Source: JABDGM01 sp046349975 (GTDB lineage: Bacteria > Planctomycetota > Planctomycetia > Pirellulales > Lacipirellulaceae). Taken from it: a stretch of DNA of 64,000 bases. A program made the position numbers and the translations under genes. The first letter of the stretch is position 1, and every line of letters begins with the position of its first letter. Positions 8,405 to 17,230 of this stretch are shown piece by piece. The stretch is from contig JAXMBH010000022.1 in assembly GCA_046349975.1 (NCBI GenBank), positions 1-64,000 of the forward strand, read 5' to 3'. Below the pieces are notes generated by a model. The model worked only from the letters and a program-made list of their open reading frames with translations, did no database searches and was not told where the DNA came from.

Positions 8405-8888
8405 ACTCGAGGCTTTCGCCGAAGTATTGGTGCGACACGGCGTTGAGTTCATTGTGATCGGCGGTCAGGCCGAGTTGTTGATGGGCAGCCCTCGGGTGAC
8501 GTACGATACCGATCTCTGTTACTGCCGCACTTCTGAAAATCTCGCAAAACTCGCGGCAGCTCTTAAAGAAATCAAACCGACACCGCGAGGTGCGCCCCCC
8601 GATTTGCCCATTCAGTTGGACGTACAATCCTTGGCATTGGGCAGCAACTACACGTTCGACACGCCGCTGGGACCGCTTGACCTGTTAGGGTGGGTCGAAC
8701 CATTGGGCAATTATGAGGCACTCCTTCCGGGAAGCGAGTCCTTCAGGATAGGCAACCTCGAGCTAATAACCATCGGGCTGGACGATCTCATTACGATCAA
8801 ACAGCACATTGGCAGATCCAAAGATCGCGAGTCCTTACTGCAGTTGCTGGCGATTCGCGAGATTCGAAGAAACAAATCCAACAAGTGA
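8388..8888 (+). CDS. Nucleotidyltransferase-fold protein
   Basis: 166 residues from ATG 8388, preceded by a GAGAAGAAG ribosome site. The nucleotidyltransferase core is visible early: VEFIVIGGQAEL (GG pair), then GSPRVTYDTDLCY with the DxD pair that normally binds metal and nucleotide. The rest has the look of the AbiEii/MNT superfamily: LDVQSLALGSNYTFDTPLGP, and ELITIGLDDLITIKQHIGR near the C-terminus. In such families the enzyme modifies RNA or a partner protein. Here the partner could be the overlapping small upstream protein. The longer frame from 8283 would overlap that gene widely and is rejected. Confidence 0.8.
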   Translation: MTKQSELEAFAEVLVRHGVEFIVIGGQAELLMGSPRVTYDTDLCYCRTSENLAKLAAALKEIKPTPRGAPPDLPIQLDVQSLALGSNYTFDTPLGPLDLLGWVEPLGNYEALLPGSESFRIGNLELITIGLDDLITIKQHIGRSKDRESLLQLLAIREIRRNKSNK

Positions 8889-8895
8889 GCAAGCT

Positions 8896-9312
8896 ATGTC
8901 GTCAGACATCAACATCACCGTCCAAGACCGAGCCGGCCGCAAGTATGCCTCAAGCGGCTCCAAGTGGGAGCCGCTCATGGGCTACAGCCGCGCGGTCCGC
9001 AGCGGCAACGTCATCGCCGTGACAGGCTGCGTCGGCATCAACGCCGATGGCACTTACTCGAAATCAGTCGGCGACCAGGCCGCCCGTTCGCTGGCCATCA
9101 TCCGCGCCGCCATCGAATCGCTCGGCGGCAAGCTGGAACATGTCATCCGCACGCGGATGTACGTGACCGACGTGGCGAAGTGGGAAGAAGTCGCCCGCGT
9201 CCACGGCAGCATCTTCGGCGAAATCCGCCCGGCGACGACCATCGTCGAAGTCGCTCGGCTCATCGACACCGATGCGCTCATTGAAATCGAAGCCGACGCG
9301 ATCGTGGCTTAA
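8896..9312 (+). CDS. RidA/YjgF/YER057c/UK114-family protein
   Basis: 138 residues from ATG 8896, seven bases after the nucleotidyltransferase stop. RidA-family proteins are trimeric and hydrolyse reactive enamine/imine intermediates or are relatives with other substrates. Visible landmarks are YSRAVRSGNVIAVTGCVGI, SLGGKLEHVIRTRMYVTDV and the C-terminal PATTIVEVARL with IEIEADAIVA. The arginine in the conserved RxRxYxTD strand, the family's carboxylate-binding region, is present. It is probably transcribed with the preceding pair, but nothing in sequence links their functions. Confidence 0.9.
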   Translation: MSSDINITVQDRAGRKYASSGSKWEPLMGYSRAVRSGNVIAVTGCVGINADGTYSKSVGDQAARSLAIIRAAIESLGGKLEHVIRTRMYVTDVAKWEEVARVHGSIFGEIRPATTIVEVARLIDTDALIEIEADAIVA

Positions 9313-9443
9313 AGTAGCGCTGCGGAATATGAACGCATTTCGAGTCCGCAGATGACGCCGATCGAACTCGCTGAGTTGCCTGAGTTCGTCCTATTCGTCA
9401 TGGTTCCCGGCCGGCTTCCGCGGCGGGCGGCAAATTTGCGGAT

Positions 9444-10424
9444 TTAGGTTTCGTTCCGCTCTCGCCTGCGAGTGGCGAACGTCACGGAAATGGCCGCGGC
9501 GAGAAGAGACACTGCCGACGCTTCCGGCACAGCCGTTCCCTTGAGGGCGTCCGCTCCGCTGCCGCTTTGCGTCTGCCCGAACTTGGACCGCCAGCGGTTG
9601 TAGTCATCGACTCCCACGCCCGATGTGTCGTCGTTTGGCAGCGATGTCGCGCTGCCCAGATTGTTCCGCCACACCACATAGTCCGCGGCATCGACCACAC
9701 CGTTCGAGTTGTAGTCGCCGAGCAACGGTGTAGCAAACGTACTCTTCGCCACGAGTTGACCCGTTATGGTGAGATCGATCGTCGTCGACGTATCAACCGG
9801 GATGTTGAAGGTCGCGTTCACCGGAAACGTGATGGTCTCCGTGGTTTGGCCGTTTGACGACGATGTGCTTAGCGCCCCCGTGCCGCTTAGCGAACCGCTC
9901 TGGCCGGCGAAAGACAATGCTCCCATCGGGCTTCCGCCCGGCCCGCGATAGGCAACATTGCCAGTGATAAAGTTCACCGTGGCGGCCGACATATCAAAAG
10001 CGCCGCTGCCATCGATCGCGAGCGGATCGCTGGTGACGCCGGCCGCGAGATCTCGACCCGCAAAGTACGTAGTCAAGACGACGAACTGCGTGATCTTTGC
10101 GCCATAGTCAGCCGACGCGGTTCCGTCGTTTCCATCGGCGAGCGGGCGCCAGTTGCCCGTGGGGTTAGCATCGATCGAACTGCCGGAAAGAAAGGCGATC
10201 GTGTTTGTTCCACGATCGGTTTTGACCGTCCCCGAATACGTCGCGGTCAATCCGCCCGGGCCCTGCTGCTGGATCGGGGCTGTGCCGAGCGCGGTCGTCA
10301 CGGTGCCCGAGAGCGTGATGCTGCTCTGGTTGGTGACGAGTGTGTAATCGCGATTCGTCGCGAGAGCAAACGCTGCCCAAAGTACGGGAGTGCAAAATGC
10401 CGCCACAAAGCCGATCCGTGCCAT
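9444..10424 (-). CDS. Secreted protein with dockerin-like repeat and PEP-CTERM-like tail
   Basis: 326 residues from ATG 10424, which has GAGG seven bases upstream. The signal peptide is MARIGFVAAFCTPVLWAAF. The middle of the protein is a Ser/Thr/Gly-rich beta-type region of unknown function. Near residues 240-290 comes a calcium-binding dockerin-like pair, GDYNSNGVVDAADYVVWRNN and VDDYNRWRSKFG, which is common in Pirellulales surface proteins. The C-terminus reads VPEASAVSLLAAAISV then RRRER, i.e. a PEP-CTERM sorting signal in which the third residue P is replaced (PEA rather than PEP). Such tails are handled by exosortase-like enzymes. Exported; biochemical role unknown. Confidence 0.82.
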   Translation of the reverse strand: MARIGFVAAFCTPVLWAAFALATNRDYTLVTNQSSITLSGTVTTALGTAPIQQQGPGGLTATYSGTVKTDRGTNTIAFLSGSSIDANPTGNWRPLADGNDGTASADYGAKITQFVVLTTYFAGRDLAAGVTSDPLAIDGSGAFDMSAATVNFITGNVAYRGPGGSPMGALSFAGQSGSLSGTGALSTSSSNGQTTETITFPVNATFNIPVDTSTTIDLTITGQLVAKSTFATPLLGDYNSNGVVDAADYVVWRNNLGSATSLPNDDTSGVGVDDYNRWRSKFGQTQSGSGADALKGTAVPEASAVSLLAAAISVTFATRRRERNET

Positions 10425-10715
10425 CTTAAACCTCAATCGCCGGTGAATCTGGTGACAAACACTCTCAAGGCTGCCGCGATCTCTTCATTGTAGCAGCAAA
10501 CTACAAACGGATGTCTGTATTGGCTACGTCAGACGAGCTGGGGGATGGCAAGTGTTTGGTGCGACCCCGAAAACGAGTCTAGAGCAAACGGCGCCGGGTG
10601 GGGTGCAGCGCGGCACCATGGTAGGCTTCTACGGGCGTCTTTTTAGCGTTATGACACTGGCGGTGCTCAGTCGTCGCGTAAAGCTGTCGTAGATTTCGAC
10701 ATAGGTGTGCAGCAA

Positions 10716-12218
10716 TCAACTGCTCTGCTCAGAATCGTCACCTCGCCGCTGCTCGCGTTTCCGCCGCCGCATTTCTTTTTCGCGATCCTTCTTGAGCTTC
10801 GCCTTTTCTTTCGGCGTCAGCCGCTTACCCGTGCTGCCCTTCTTCTTGGCGAGGCCGTTCGGGTTCTGCATCATGCCCGTTTGCATTTCGCGAACCATTT
10901 TCATTCGCTCGCGCATCCCTTTGCCGGCGAGCGAAGTCATCATCTGGGCCATCGCATCGAACTGGCGAACCAGATCGCCGACTTCCCGCGGCTCCACGCC
11001 GGCCCCAGTGGCGATACGCCGCCGCCGGCTTTGGTCAATGAGCTTCGACGGGTTCCGCCGCTCGGCCGGCGTCATCGAATCGATGATGCCGAGGAGGCGT
11101 TTCATGTCTTTCTCGTGGTCGACGTCGCCCATCATGTCGCTGAGCGCATTCATGCCCGGGATGAGGCCCATTACTTTCTGCAGCGGGCCGAGCCGGCCAA
11201 TTTGCGAGAGCTGCTTGCGGAAGTCGTCGAGCGTGAACTCGCCCTTGCGCAGTCGCTCTTCCTGCCGCGCCATTTCATCCTGGTCGAACTCTTGCTGCGC
11301 CTTCTCGACGAGCGTAAGCAAGTCACCCTGACCCAGAATACGTCCCGCCATCCGATCGGGGTGAAACTCCTCGAGCGCATCGAGATGCTCGCCCGTGCCA
11401 ATGAACTTGATCGGAACGCCGGTGACCTGCTTCACCGAGAGGGCCGCGCCGCCGCGAGCGTCGCCGTCGAGCTTCGTCATGATGACGCCGTCGAGCTCGA
11501 GCTTCTCGTTGAATACCTTCGCGCTATTGACGGCGTCCTGGCCCGTCATGCTGTCGACGACCAGGTACACCTGCTGCGGCCCGATCTGCCGATCGATCCG
11601 CTCGAGCTGCGCCATCAACTCATCGTCGATATGCAGCCGACCGGCCGTGTCGAGAATCACCGTGTCGACATTTTGCTTCCGCGCCTCGCGCACGGCCGCG
11701 TTCGCTACGGCGACGGGGTCCTTGTTCACGCGGTCGGAATAAACCGGAATTTCCAGCTGCTCGCCGAGCACGTGCAACTGGTCGATGGCCGCTGGGCGCT
11801 GTAAGTCACAGGCCACGAGCAGCGGCTTCCGCCCGCGCTGCTTGAGCATTCTGCCGAGCTTGCCGGTCGTCGTCGTTTTGCCAGAACCCTGCAACCCGCA
11901 CATCATCAGTACGGTCACATCATTCGGCCCACGCAGGTGCAACGAATGATCGACCGGGCCCATCAGGTTGACGAGCTCCTGATAGACGATGCCCACCACT
12001 TGCTGGCTCGGATTGAGCGACTTGAGCACCTTCTCGCCGACAGCCTGCTCGGTGACGTCGTCCATGAACTTCCGCACGACCGGGAAGCTCACATCGGCTT
12101 CGAGCAGCGACCGCTCGACGAGCTTGAGCCCATCGCGCATGTTCGATTCCGAGAGCTTTCCATGCCCGCGCAAAGTCTTGAGCGCGGAACCGAGGCCATC
12201 TTGAAGGGCTTCAAACAT
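10716..12218 (-). CDS. ffh: Signal recognition particle protein Ffh (SRP54)
   Basis: 500 residues. GTPase of the bacterial SRP that targets membrane proteins co-translationally. N domain at residues 1-90; G domain with Walker A GLQGSGKTTTTGKL at 108-121, RPAAIDQLHVLGEQ, DTAGR and TKLDGDARGGAAL. The M domain follows from about 330 (GMNALSDMMGDVDHEKDM, SRRRRIATGAG, methionine-rich MAQMMTSLAGKGMRERM). The C-terminus is a highly basic tail (KRLTPKEKAKLKKDREK). In many bacteria ffh precedes rpsP; here rpsP lies about 12 kb away, so that linkage is broken. Confidence 0.97.
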   Translation of the reverse strand: MFEALQDGLGSALKTLRGHGKLSESNMRDGLKLVERSLLEADVSFPVVRKFMDDVTEQAVGEKVLKSLNPSQQVVGIVYQELVNLMGPVDHSLHLRGPNDVTVLMMCGLQGSGKTTTTGKLGRMLKQRGRKPLLVACDLQRPAAIDQLHVLGEQLEIPVYSDRVNKDPVAVANAAVREARKQNVDTVILDTAGRLHIDDELMAQLERIDRQIGPQQVYLVVDSMTGQDAVNSAKVFNEKLELDGVIMTKLDGDARGGAALSVKQVTGVPIKFIGTGEHLDALEEFHPDRMAGRILGQGDLLTLVEKAQQEFDQDEMARQEERLRKGEFTLDDFRKQLSQIGRLGPLQKVMGLIPGMNALSDMMGDVDHEKDMKRLLGIIDSMTPAERRNPSKLIDQSRRRRIATGAGVEPREVGDLVRQFDAMAQMMTSLAGKGMRERMKMVREMQTGMMQNPNGLAKKKGSTGKRLTPKEKAKLKKDREKEMRRRKREQRRGDDSEQSS

Positions 12219-12406
12219 GCGGCGGTTAGGAGGGGCGAGAGGTCAGGGGTGAGGCGATAAGGGCGGAACTGCTGCAACGTCAGACCGAGTTCGATCAAAA
12301 GGCAGGCTATGTCCCGCCCCCAGCCGCGAGCCAATGGCTCGTCCGGGGAAACCAACAATTCTACCGCAATCTAAGGCGGAGGGTCGAGACGGTCGCCTGC
12401 GGTGCA

Positions 12407-12768
12407 TTACGTTATTGAAACCAATCGCTCCAAATAATCGACCTCCAATTTGTGCCCTCGCAACAAGCCAGTACCGATGAGTGCGAGCTTGCTCTCGCTC
12501 TCCACCGCCTCAACGCGACGTTCTTCGCCGAACCATTCGACGGTACAGCGTACGTTCCTAACAGCACTTGTTTGTCATCGGCCAAACCTGCTGAAATGGC
12601 TGAGGATTGTGGTAGGTCAAGCAACTCAATCGTTGAGCGTGGCAGAACGAGTTCGCCCGTAAATGCCGTGTCGACCCACGCGGTCAGCCTTCGGACTTCA
12701 GGCGCCCCGACAGCTCGGATATCAATTTCGACGAGTGCCCGATCGGCACGGTCGACTCGCCCAATCAT
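12407..12768 (-). pseudogene. Clan AA aspartic protease, broken by a one-base deletion
   Basis: The reverse-strand frame from ATG 12768 encodes MIGRVDRADRALVEIDIRAV then WVDTAFTGELVLP, the retropepsin-like DTxxTG active-site motif of the bacterial clan AA aspartic protease family. At about 12550 the family sequence stops abruptly and the frame continues as Ser/Arg-rich nonsense to 12412. The expected C-terminus is present in the next frame: EWFGEERRVEAV, then LALIGTGLLRG and LEVDYLERLVSIT, ending with TAA at 12407. Restoring one C after the acgtac at about 12549-12554 gives TYRCTVEWFGEE and joins both halves. Either a real frameshift or a sequencing error. The ATG overlaps the stop of the upstream small gene (ATGA). 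Confidence 0.8.
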
Positions 12769-13016
12769 GAAAGCACCACCCCCAGGTCAACGGTCGTGGC
12801 GTGGCCGATCCGAATCGTAAATGGCAGCCGATCGGGATGGGCATTTCGAGCGGATTGAACAGCGTCGGTCAATGTTTCACCGATGGAATAGTCTCCGGAT
12901 TCGGGTTCAATCGCGACGAACTGATTTGGCTCTTCGCTTTCTAACTTCGCGCGAAGTCGCTCCTCGTAAATCGCATAGGCCCGGCGGGACAGTTCCATCG
13001 ACTCGTGCAATGCCAT
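12765..13016 (-). CDS. Small partner protein of the clan AA protease
   Basis: 83 residues. It begins with a helix (HESMELSRRAYAIYEERLRAKLESEEPN) and continues as GDYSIGETLTDAV and LPFTIRIGHATTVDL. I do not recognise a named domain. Its stop overlaps the protease ATG by four bases (ATGA), so the two are translationally coupled. Small-gene plus clan AA protease pairs recur in planctomycetes and cyanobacteria and have been thought toxin-antitoxin-like, but that is not shown here. With the partner frameshifted, this one may be an orphan. Confidence 0.75.
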   Translation of the reverse strand: MALHESMELSRRAYAIYEERLRAKLESEEPNQFVAIEPESGDYSIGETLTDAVQSARNAHPDRLPFTIRIGHATTVDLGVVLS

Positions 13017-13138
13017 AACTACGACCTTATTCAGGGTGGGTACTAAGCTGAATTGTATTGCAGTCCAAATCGTAATACCATTCTATTGAGCACGTCGGCC
13101 GTGGACCGGGTTGAATGTAAGTTTCATCTCATGATTTC

Positions 13139-14341
13139 ATGCAAGAATCCGACCTCATTATCATCGGCGGCGGTATCGTCGGCCTCGCCACGGCTTATCG
13201 GTTTCTCGAGCGCTTTCCCGGCAAACGCGTGACCGTGCTCGAAAAGGAAGCCGCCGTCGCACGCCATCAAACTGGCCGCAATTCGGGCGTGCTCCACACG
13301 GGAATCTACTATCGCCCCGGTTCGCTCAAAGCGGCCAACTGCCGAGCCGGCAAACTGGCGATGGAGGACTTCTGCCGCCGCGAGAATATCCCCTTCATTC
13401 TCTGCGGCAAGATTATCGTCGCTACCGAAGAGAACGAACTGCCGCGGATGGACGCGCTCCTCGAGCGTGGCCAACAAAACGGCGTCGTCTGCGACCGCAT
13501 CGGCCCCGAGCGCATTCGCGAACTCGAACCACAGGCCACCGGCATCGCCGGCATCCATGTGCCAGAGGCTGGCGTAGTCGACTATGGTAAAGTCGCCGCT
13601 CGGTTGGCGGAGATCATCACGTCGCAAGGCAGTAGCGTCGTAACTTCAGCGAAGGTTATCGGCATTCGTCGCGACAATGGCCACGCGGTGGTCGAAACCA
13701 CAGCCGGTGAATTCGCGGCTCAACAGGTCGCCAACTGCGCCGGCCTCCACAGCGACCGCGTTACGCGCCTCAGCGGCGTGAAACCCACCGTCATGATCGT
13801 GCCGTTCCGCGGCGAATTCTACGCGCTGCGCGAAGAGTACCGACACCTCGTGCGGATGCTCGTGTACCCGGTGCCCGACCCCAAGTACCCATTTCTTGGC
13901 GTACACTTCACACGCCGCATCACGGGCCTCGTTGAATGCGGGCCAAACGCCGTGCTCGCCTTTGCCCGCGAGGGTTACAAGAACACCACCGTCAATGCTC
14001 GTGACTTGGCAGAAACGCTCACGTTCCCTGGCTTCTGGCGGCTATCCCTGCGCTACTGGAAAATCGGCGCCGACGAAATGTACCGCAGCTTCTCGAAACC
14101 CGCATTCGTTCGCGCCCTGCAACGACTCATTCCCGCGATCGAATCGAAGATGCTCGACTGGGCGCCGGCGGGCGTGCGGGCCCAGGCCGTCGATCGCAGC
14201 GGCACAATGCTTGATGACTTCCGCATCGAGGAAACCGATCGCGTCGTCAACGTTGAAAACGCGCCCTCGCCGGCCGCCACCGCGTCGCTCAATATCGGCA
14301 AGATGGTCGTCGAACGGCTGGCGCCACGATTTGAAGTTTAA
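13139..14341 (+). CDS. lhgO: L-2-hydroxyglutarate oxidase
   Basis: 400 residues. FAD-dependent oxidoreductase of the DAO/GlpO fold that oxidises L-2-hydroxyglutarate to 2-oxoglutarate, usually feeding electrons to the quinone pool. Landmarks are the dinucleotide fold DLIIIGGGIVGLATAYRFLE at the N-terminus, VLEKEAAVARHQTGRNSGV with the family HQTGxNSGVLH motif, the IYYRPGSLKA segment, GIAGIHVPEAGVVDYG, and PFRGEFYAL. The C-terminal ENAPSPAATASLNIGKMV completes the FAD site. The neighbours (frameshifted protease pair, a lipoprotein) give no pathway information. Confidence 0.93.
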   Translation: MQESDLIIIGGGIVGLATAYRFLERFPGKRVTVLEKEAAVARHQTGRNSGVLHTGIYYRPGSLKAANCRAGKLAMEDFCRRENIPFILCGKIIVATEENELPRMDALLERGQQNGVVCDRIGPERIRELEPQATGIAGIHVPEAGVVDYGKVAARLAEIITSQGSSVVTSAKVIGIRRDNGHAVVETTAGEFAAQQVANCAGLHSDRVTRLSGVKPTVMIVPFRGEFYALREEYRHLVRMLVYPVPDPKYPFLGVHFTRRITGLVECGPNAVLAFAREGYKNTTVNARDLAETLTFPGFWRLSLRYWKIGADEMYRSFSKPAFVRALQRLIPAIESKMLDWAPAGVRAQAVDRSGTMLDDFRIEETDRVVNVENAPSPAATASLNIGKMVVERLAPRFEV

Positions 14342-14408
14342 CGCTGACCAACTTCGTTTTTTGGCCGTTCCTTGTAACACTTCGGCACTGCGCCGTAGGA
14401 AATGGCAT

Positions 14409-14861
14409 CTAACCGTCCCTCTTCCGCAGGCGCTTCATCGTGCCCCAGAACTCATCGAGTCTTGAAAGCGGTGCTGTTTGATAGGTGCCCGCGACGAGAC
14501 GCACCTCGCGCCCCGAGTGATCCGACGCAACTTGTTCAATGCGTTCGCGCGAGAGTTCTTGCTTTGGAACTTCAACTTTGGCGAGTTGCACATTCTGACT
14601 TGGCGCCGTCCCATCTCCGTAGCCGGGGGGCGGAAGGTAAATCGCCCCGGTGGCGAAGTCGACTGCAAATGCGATTACACCTGGGAAGAAAAAGAGAAGG
14701 AGCCCCAGAGCATCGAGAGCAACGATACCCCAATCGAGGCCGCCCCCTGAAGGTTGATTGCGGCGCTCCGGATGCAACAGCATCCCGCACCCCGCCGCGA
14801 CGCTGAGCGGGGCAACCGCGGTCAGGCGTAGGAGATCGCGCCGGGTCAAAATCACTTTCAT
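14409..14861 (-). CDS. Conserved lipoprotein of unknown function
   Basis: 150 residues from ATG 14861, supported by GGAGGG eight bases upstream; the frame extends to 14918 but without a better start. The N-terminus is a lipoprotein signal with a twin-arginine flavour (RRDLLRLTAVAPLSVAAGC), with Cys25 as the likely lipidation site. It is followed by CGMLLHPERR, a second hydrophobic stretch VALDALGLLLFFFPGVIAFAV, and AIYLPPPGYGDG. This CGxxLHPERRxQ pattern recurs in small conserved lipoproteins of several phyla. Function is unknown; probably membrane-anchored. Confidence 0.78.
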   Translation of the reverse strand: MKVILTRRDLLRLTAVAPLSVAAGCGMLLHPERRNQPSGGGLDWGIVALDALGLLLFFFPGVIAFAVDFATGAIYLPPPGYGDGTAPSQNVQLAKVEVPKQELSRERIEQVASDHSGREVRLVAGTYQTAPLSRLDEFWGTMKRLRKRDG

Positions 14862-15461
14862 CTCGAGGCCCTCCGGCGGCGGTATGCGCGCCGCGCGCAA
14901 CTGCCGACAGTCGTTCACCCATCCAGTGCAACGCGGCTTCTAGAAAATCTCGGCACGCGCGGCAAGCCGAATTGGATGCCACCGCTGCTGTCGAGTTCCG
15001 AGCCACTCTCAATTAGCACCTTACGCACCCGCTTGCGCCAGCAAGTGCCGACACCCAAAAACCCAGGTCTAGCCCCAATTTGTAGCCACCTAAAATCTGC
15101 AAACTAGCCTATCGTTTTTAGCCGCGCACTGTGATAGAAGTGGGCAGTGGCAGAAGGCTGCTAGCGCTTAGCTGCCGGCCTTCTCCCAGGCAGACGAGGG
15201 AGCGGTTTCAGCGGACGTTGCTGGCGTCCTGGCACGCCAGTGATGCGTCGCCGCCGCCACTTTGACTGCCGGCCGAGTATTGGAATTTTGCAATAAAAAA
15301 TGCACTTCGCACATGAAGTGCAAAATTCGGACTCCTTGCCCACGAATAACTTACGACGACCAGTCAAAGAAACGCATTTCTCAAAATTCGCTCGCCGGCT
15401 CGTTTGCATCAGCTGCGAAATTCCCGTTAATACCATCCACGATCGACATTTATCTACCACT
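14862..15461. other. Gene-free region of about 600 bp with a hairpin
   Basis: No convincing coding frame. At 15301-15322 there is a perfect 8-bp inverted repeat, tgcacttc / gaagtgca, around the loop gcacat, lying upstream of the first SGNH hydrolase. Around 15165-15240 there is a GC-rich, repeat-like stretch (ggcgtcctggcacgccag). Otherwise I see nothing. Confidence 0.5.
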
Positions 15462-16241
15462 ATGAAATGTGCACGGCACGCGTCTGTGTTGGCTGTTATC
15501 GTTCACCTCGCTGCTGCCCAAATTGTCTGCGGCCAGGCAGCGGTCGCCGAAAAGAAACCTGCGAAGGCGGCTCCCGCGTATCCGGAATCGACGCCGGGAG
15601 AGGGGCCGGCGCGGAATGAGGATTGGTTTATCAATGTGTGGAAAGAGCGGCGGAAGCTGTTCGATGAGAAGAGGGCGGAGCAAAAGAACGCCGTCGTGTT
15701 TCTGGGCGATTCGATCACGCAAGGCTGGAGCGAAGACTTTCGCGGCAAGTTCAAGAATAGCGGACTGAAGCTGGCGAACCGCGGCATCAGCGGCGACACG
15801 ACACGGGGCATCCTGGCCCGGCTCGACGAAGACGTCATCGCGCTCGATCCGCGGGGCGTGGTGCTGCTCATCGGCACGAACGATATCGATGTTGGTGTGT
15901 CGCCGAAAGATATCGCCGGCAACGTGCGGTTGATTCTCGACCGACTTACCACTCACAACGCGAAGATGCCAATTGTGTTGTGCAAAGTGATGCCGTCGTC
16001 GACCAGTAAGCAGCGGCCGGCACAGAAGATTCGCGACCTCAATGAGCGGCTTGAAAGGCTCGCCAAGAATTACCCGCAAGTGACGGTGTTAGACACGTAC
16101 GGACTGTTTGCGAACGATGCGGGCGACGCGAAGGTAGAGGAGTTTCCAGATCTCTTGCATCCCAATGACATCGGGTACGTAAAGTGGCACGATGCGCTGG
16201 CGCCAGTGCTGGAGAAGCTGGGGCTGTTGGGAAAGCGATAG
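15462..16241 (+). CDS. Secreted SGNH/GDSL-type hydrolase, copy 1
   Basis: 259 residues from ATG 15462; the frame is open to 15300 but that part is not conserved. It has a signal peptide (MKCARHASVLAVIVHLAAAQIVCGQ) and then the four SGNH blocks: GDSITQGW (block I, nucleophile Ser), NRGISGDTTRGIL (block II Gly), LLIGTNDI (block III Asn) and DLLHPNDIGY (block V, with catalytic Asp and His). Secreted esterase/lipase or carbohydrate-esterase of the platelet-activating-factor acetylhydrolase-like group; the substrate is not evident. Paralogous to the next gene, with nearly identical motif spacing. Confidence 0.9.
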   Translation: MKCARHASVLAVIVHLAAAQIVCGQAAVAEKKPAKAAPAYPESTPGEGPARNEDWFINVWKERRKLFDEKRAEQKNAVVFLGDSITQGWSEDFRGKFKNSGLKLANRGISGDTTRGILARLDEDVIALDPRGVVLLIGTNDIDVGVSPKDIAGNVRLILDRLTTHNAKMPIVLCKVMPSSTSKQRPAQKIRDLNERLERLAKNYPQVTVLDTYGLFANDAGDAKVEEFPDLLHPNDIGYVKWHDALAPVLEKLGLLGKR

Positions 16242-16302
16242 TCGATAGTTGATAGTTATTTGCTTTCGGTCATGAGTTATCAGTCATTTGTTTACGGTCA
16301 TC
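16241..16302. repeat. Repeat between the two SGNH genes, family L
   Basis: gtcgatagttgatagtta at the left and cggtcatgagttatcagtca plus cggtcatcatgag at the right: short imperfect direct repeats (gatagtt, cggtcat). It fills the gap exactly and the last unit carries the second gene's ATG. Confidence 0.5.
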
Positions 16303-17103
16303 ATGAGTAGAACGACTAAGATCAGTGTGCTGGCGTTTTTGGTTCACTTCGCGGCCGCTTCGGTTGTTTTTGGGCAGGCGGCGGTTGCGGAGAAGAAGGC
16401 GGCTAAGGGTGCGAAATCTGAGACGCCGGCGTTTCCGGAGTCGACGCCGGGAGTTGGCCCGCTGCGGTATGAGGCGGGGTTCGTCAAGCTCTGGCACGAT
16501 CGCCGCGGCCTGTTTGCTGAGAAGAAGGCCGAGCAGAGGAACGCGGTCGTGTTTCTCGGCGACTCGATTACGCAAGGCTGGAAGGAGGACTTCCGCGGTA
16601 AGTTTAAGGATAGCGGGCTGAAGCTGGCGAACCGCGGCATCAGCGGCGATACGACGCGTGGCATCCTGGCCCGGCTTGATGAAGATGTGCTCGCGCTCGA
16701 CCCGCGCGGCGTCGTGCTGCTGATTGGCACGAACGATCTCACGCGGGGTGTGGCGCCGAAGGATATTGTCGGCAACATCAAGCTGATCCTCGATCGCCTC
16801 ACGGCACACGACGCCCAGATGCCGATCGTGCTGTGCAAGGTGATGCCGTCATCGGCAAGCAAAGCGCGCCCGGCGGACAAGATTCGCGAAATCAACGAGC
16901 AGCTCGGGAAACTGGCGAAGGGGTATAAGCAAGTGACGGTGCTCGAAACGTACACGCTCTTCGCCAATGACGCAGGCGACGCCAAGCCCGAGGAGTTTCC
17001 CGATCTCCTGCACCCGAACAACATCGGCTACGACAAATGGCACGACGCGATGATGCCGGTGTTGGAGAAGGCGGGGCTCGTGGAGGATGGAAAGAGAAGG
17101 TAA
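16303..17103 (+). CDS. Secreted SGNH/GDSL-type hydrolase, copy 2
   Basis: 266 residues from ATG 16303 (MSRTTKISVLAFLVHFAAASV); TTG 16288 is a poorer choice. It has a signal peptide ending near VFGQ, an Ala/Lys-rich linker, and the SGNH blocks GDSITQGW, NRGISGDTTRGIL, LLIGTNDLTRG and DLLHPNNIGYDKW. It shares whole segments with the preceding gene, including the ESTPGxGP linker and VLCKVMPSS, so the two arose by tandem duplication. The C-terminus VEDGKRR differs. Probably periplasmic or extracellular esterase; the substrate is unknown. Confidence 0.9.
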   Translation: MSRTTKISVLAFLVHFAAASVVFGQAAVAEKKAAKGAKSETPAFPESTPGVGPLRYEAGFVKLWHDRRGLFAEKKAEQRNAVVFLGDSITQGWKEDFRGKFKDSGLKLANRGISGDTTRGILARLDEDVLALDPRGVVLLIGTNDLTRGVAPKDIVGNIKLILDRLTAHDAQMPIVLCKVMPSSASKARPADKIREINEQLGKLAKGYKQVTVLETYTLFANDAGDAKPEEFPDLLHPNNIGYDKWHDAMMPVLEKAGLVEDGKRR

Positions 17104-17230
17104 TGCGCAGTCACCTTTTGAGAGCGTCCCGCGCCCGCGGCTGGGCAGCGTTCCTCGCGCTTGTTCGCGCAGCGTGCTCCGATCCGGGAATTCCGGCACT
17201 TCGCGGCGCTCGCTCGAACCTTACTTTCCC

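Noticed and set aside
15161..15460. A 99-residue reverse-strand frame
   Set aside because: It covers a repeat-rich region, has no start support, and its composition changes along its length.
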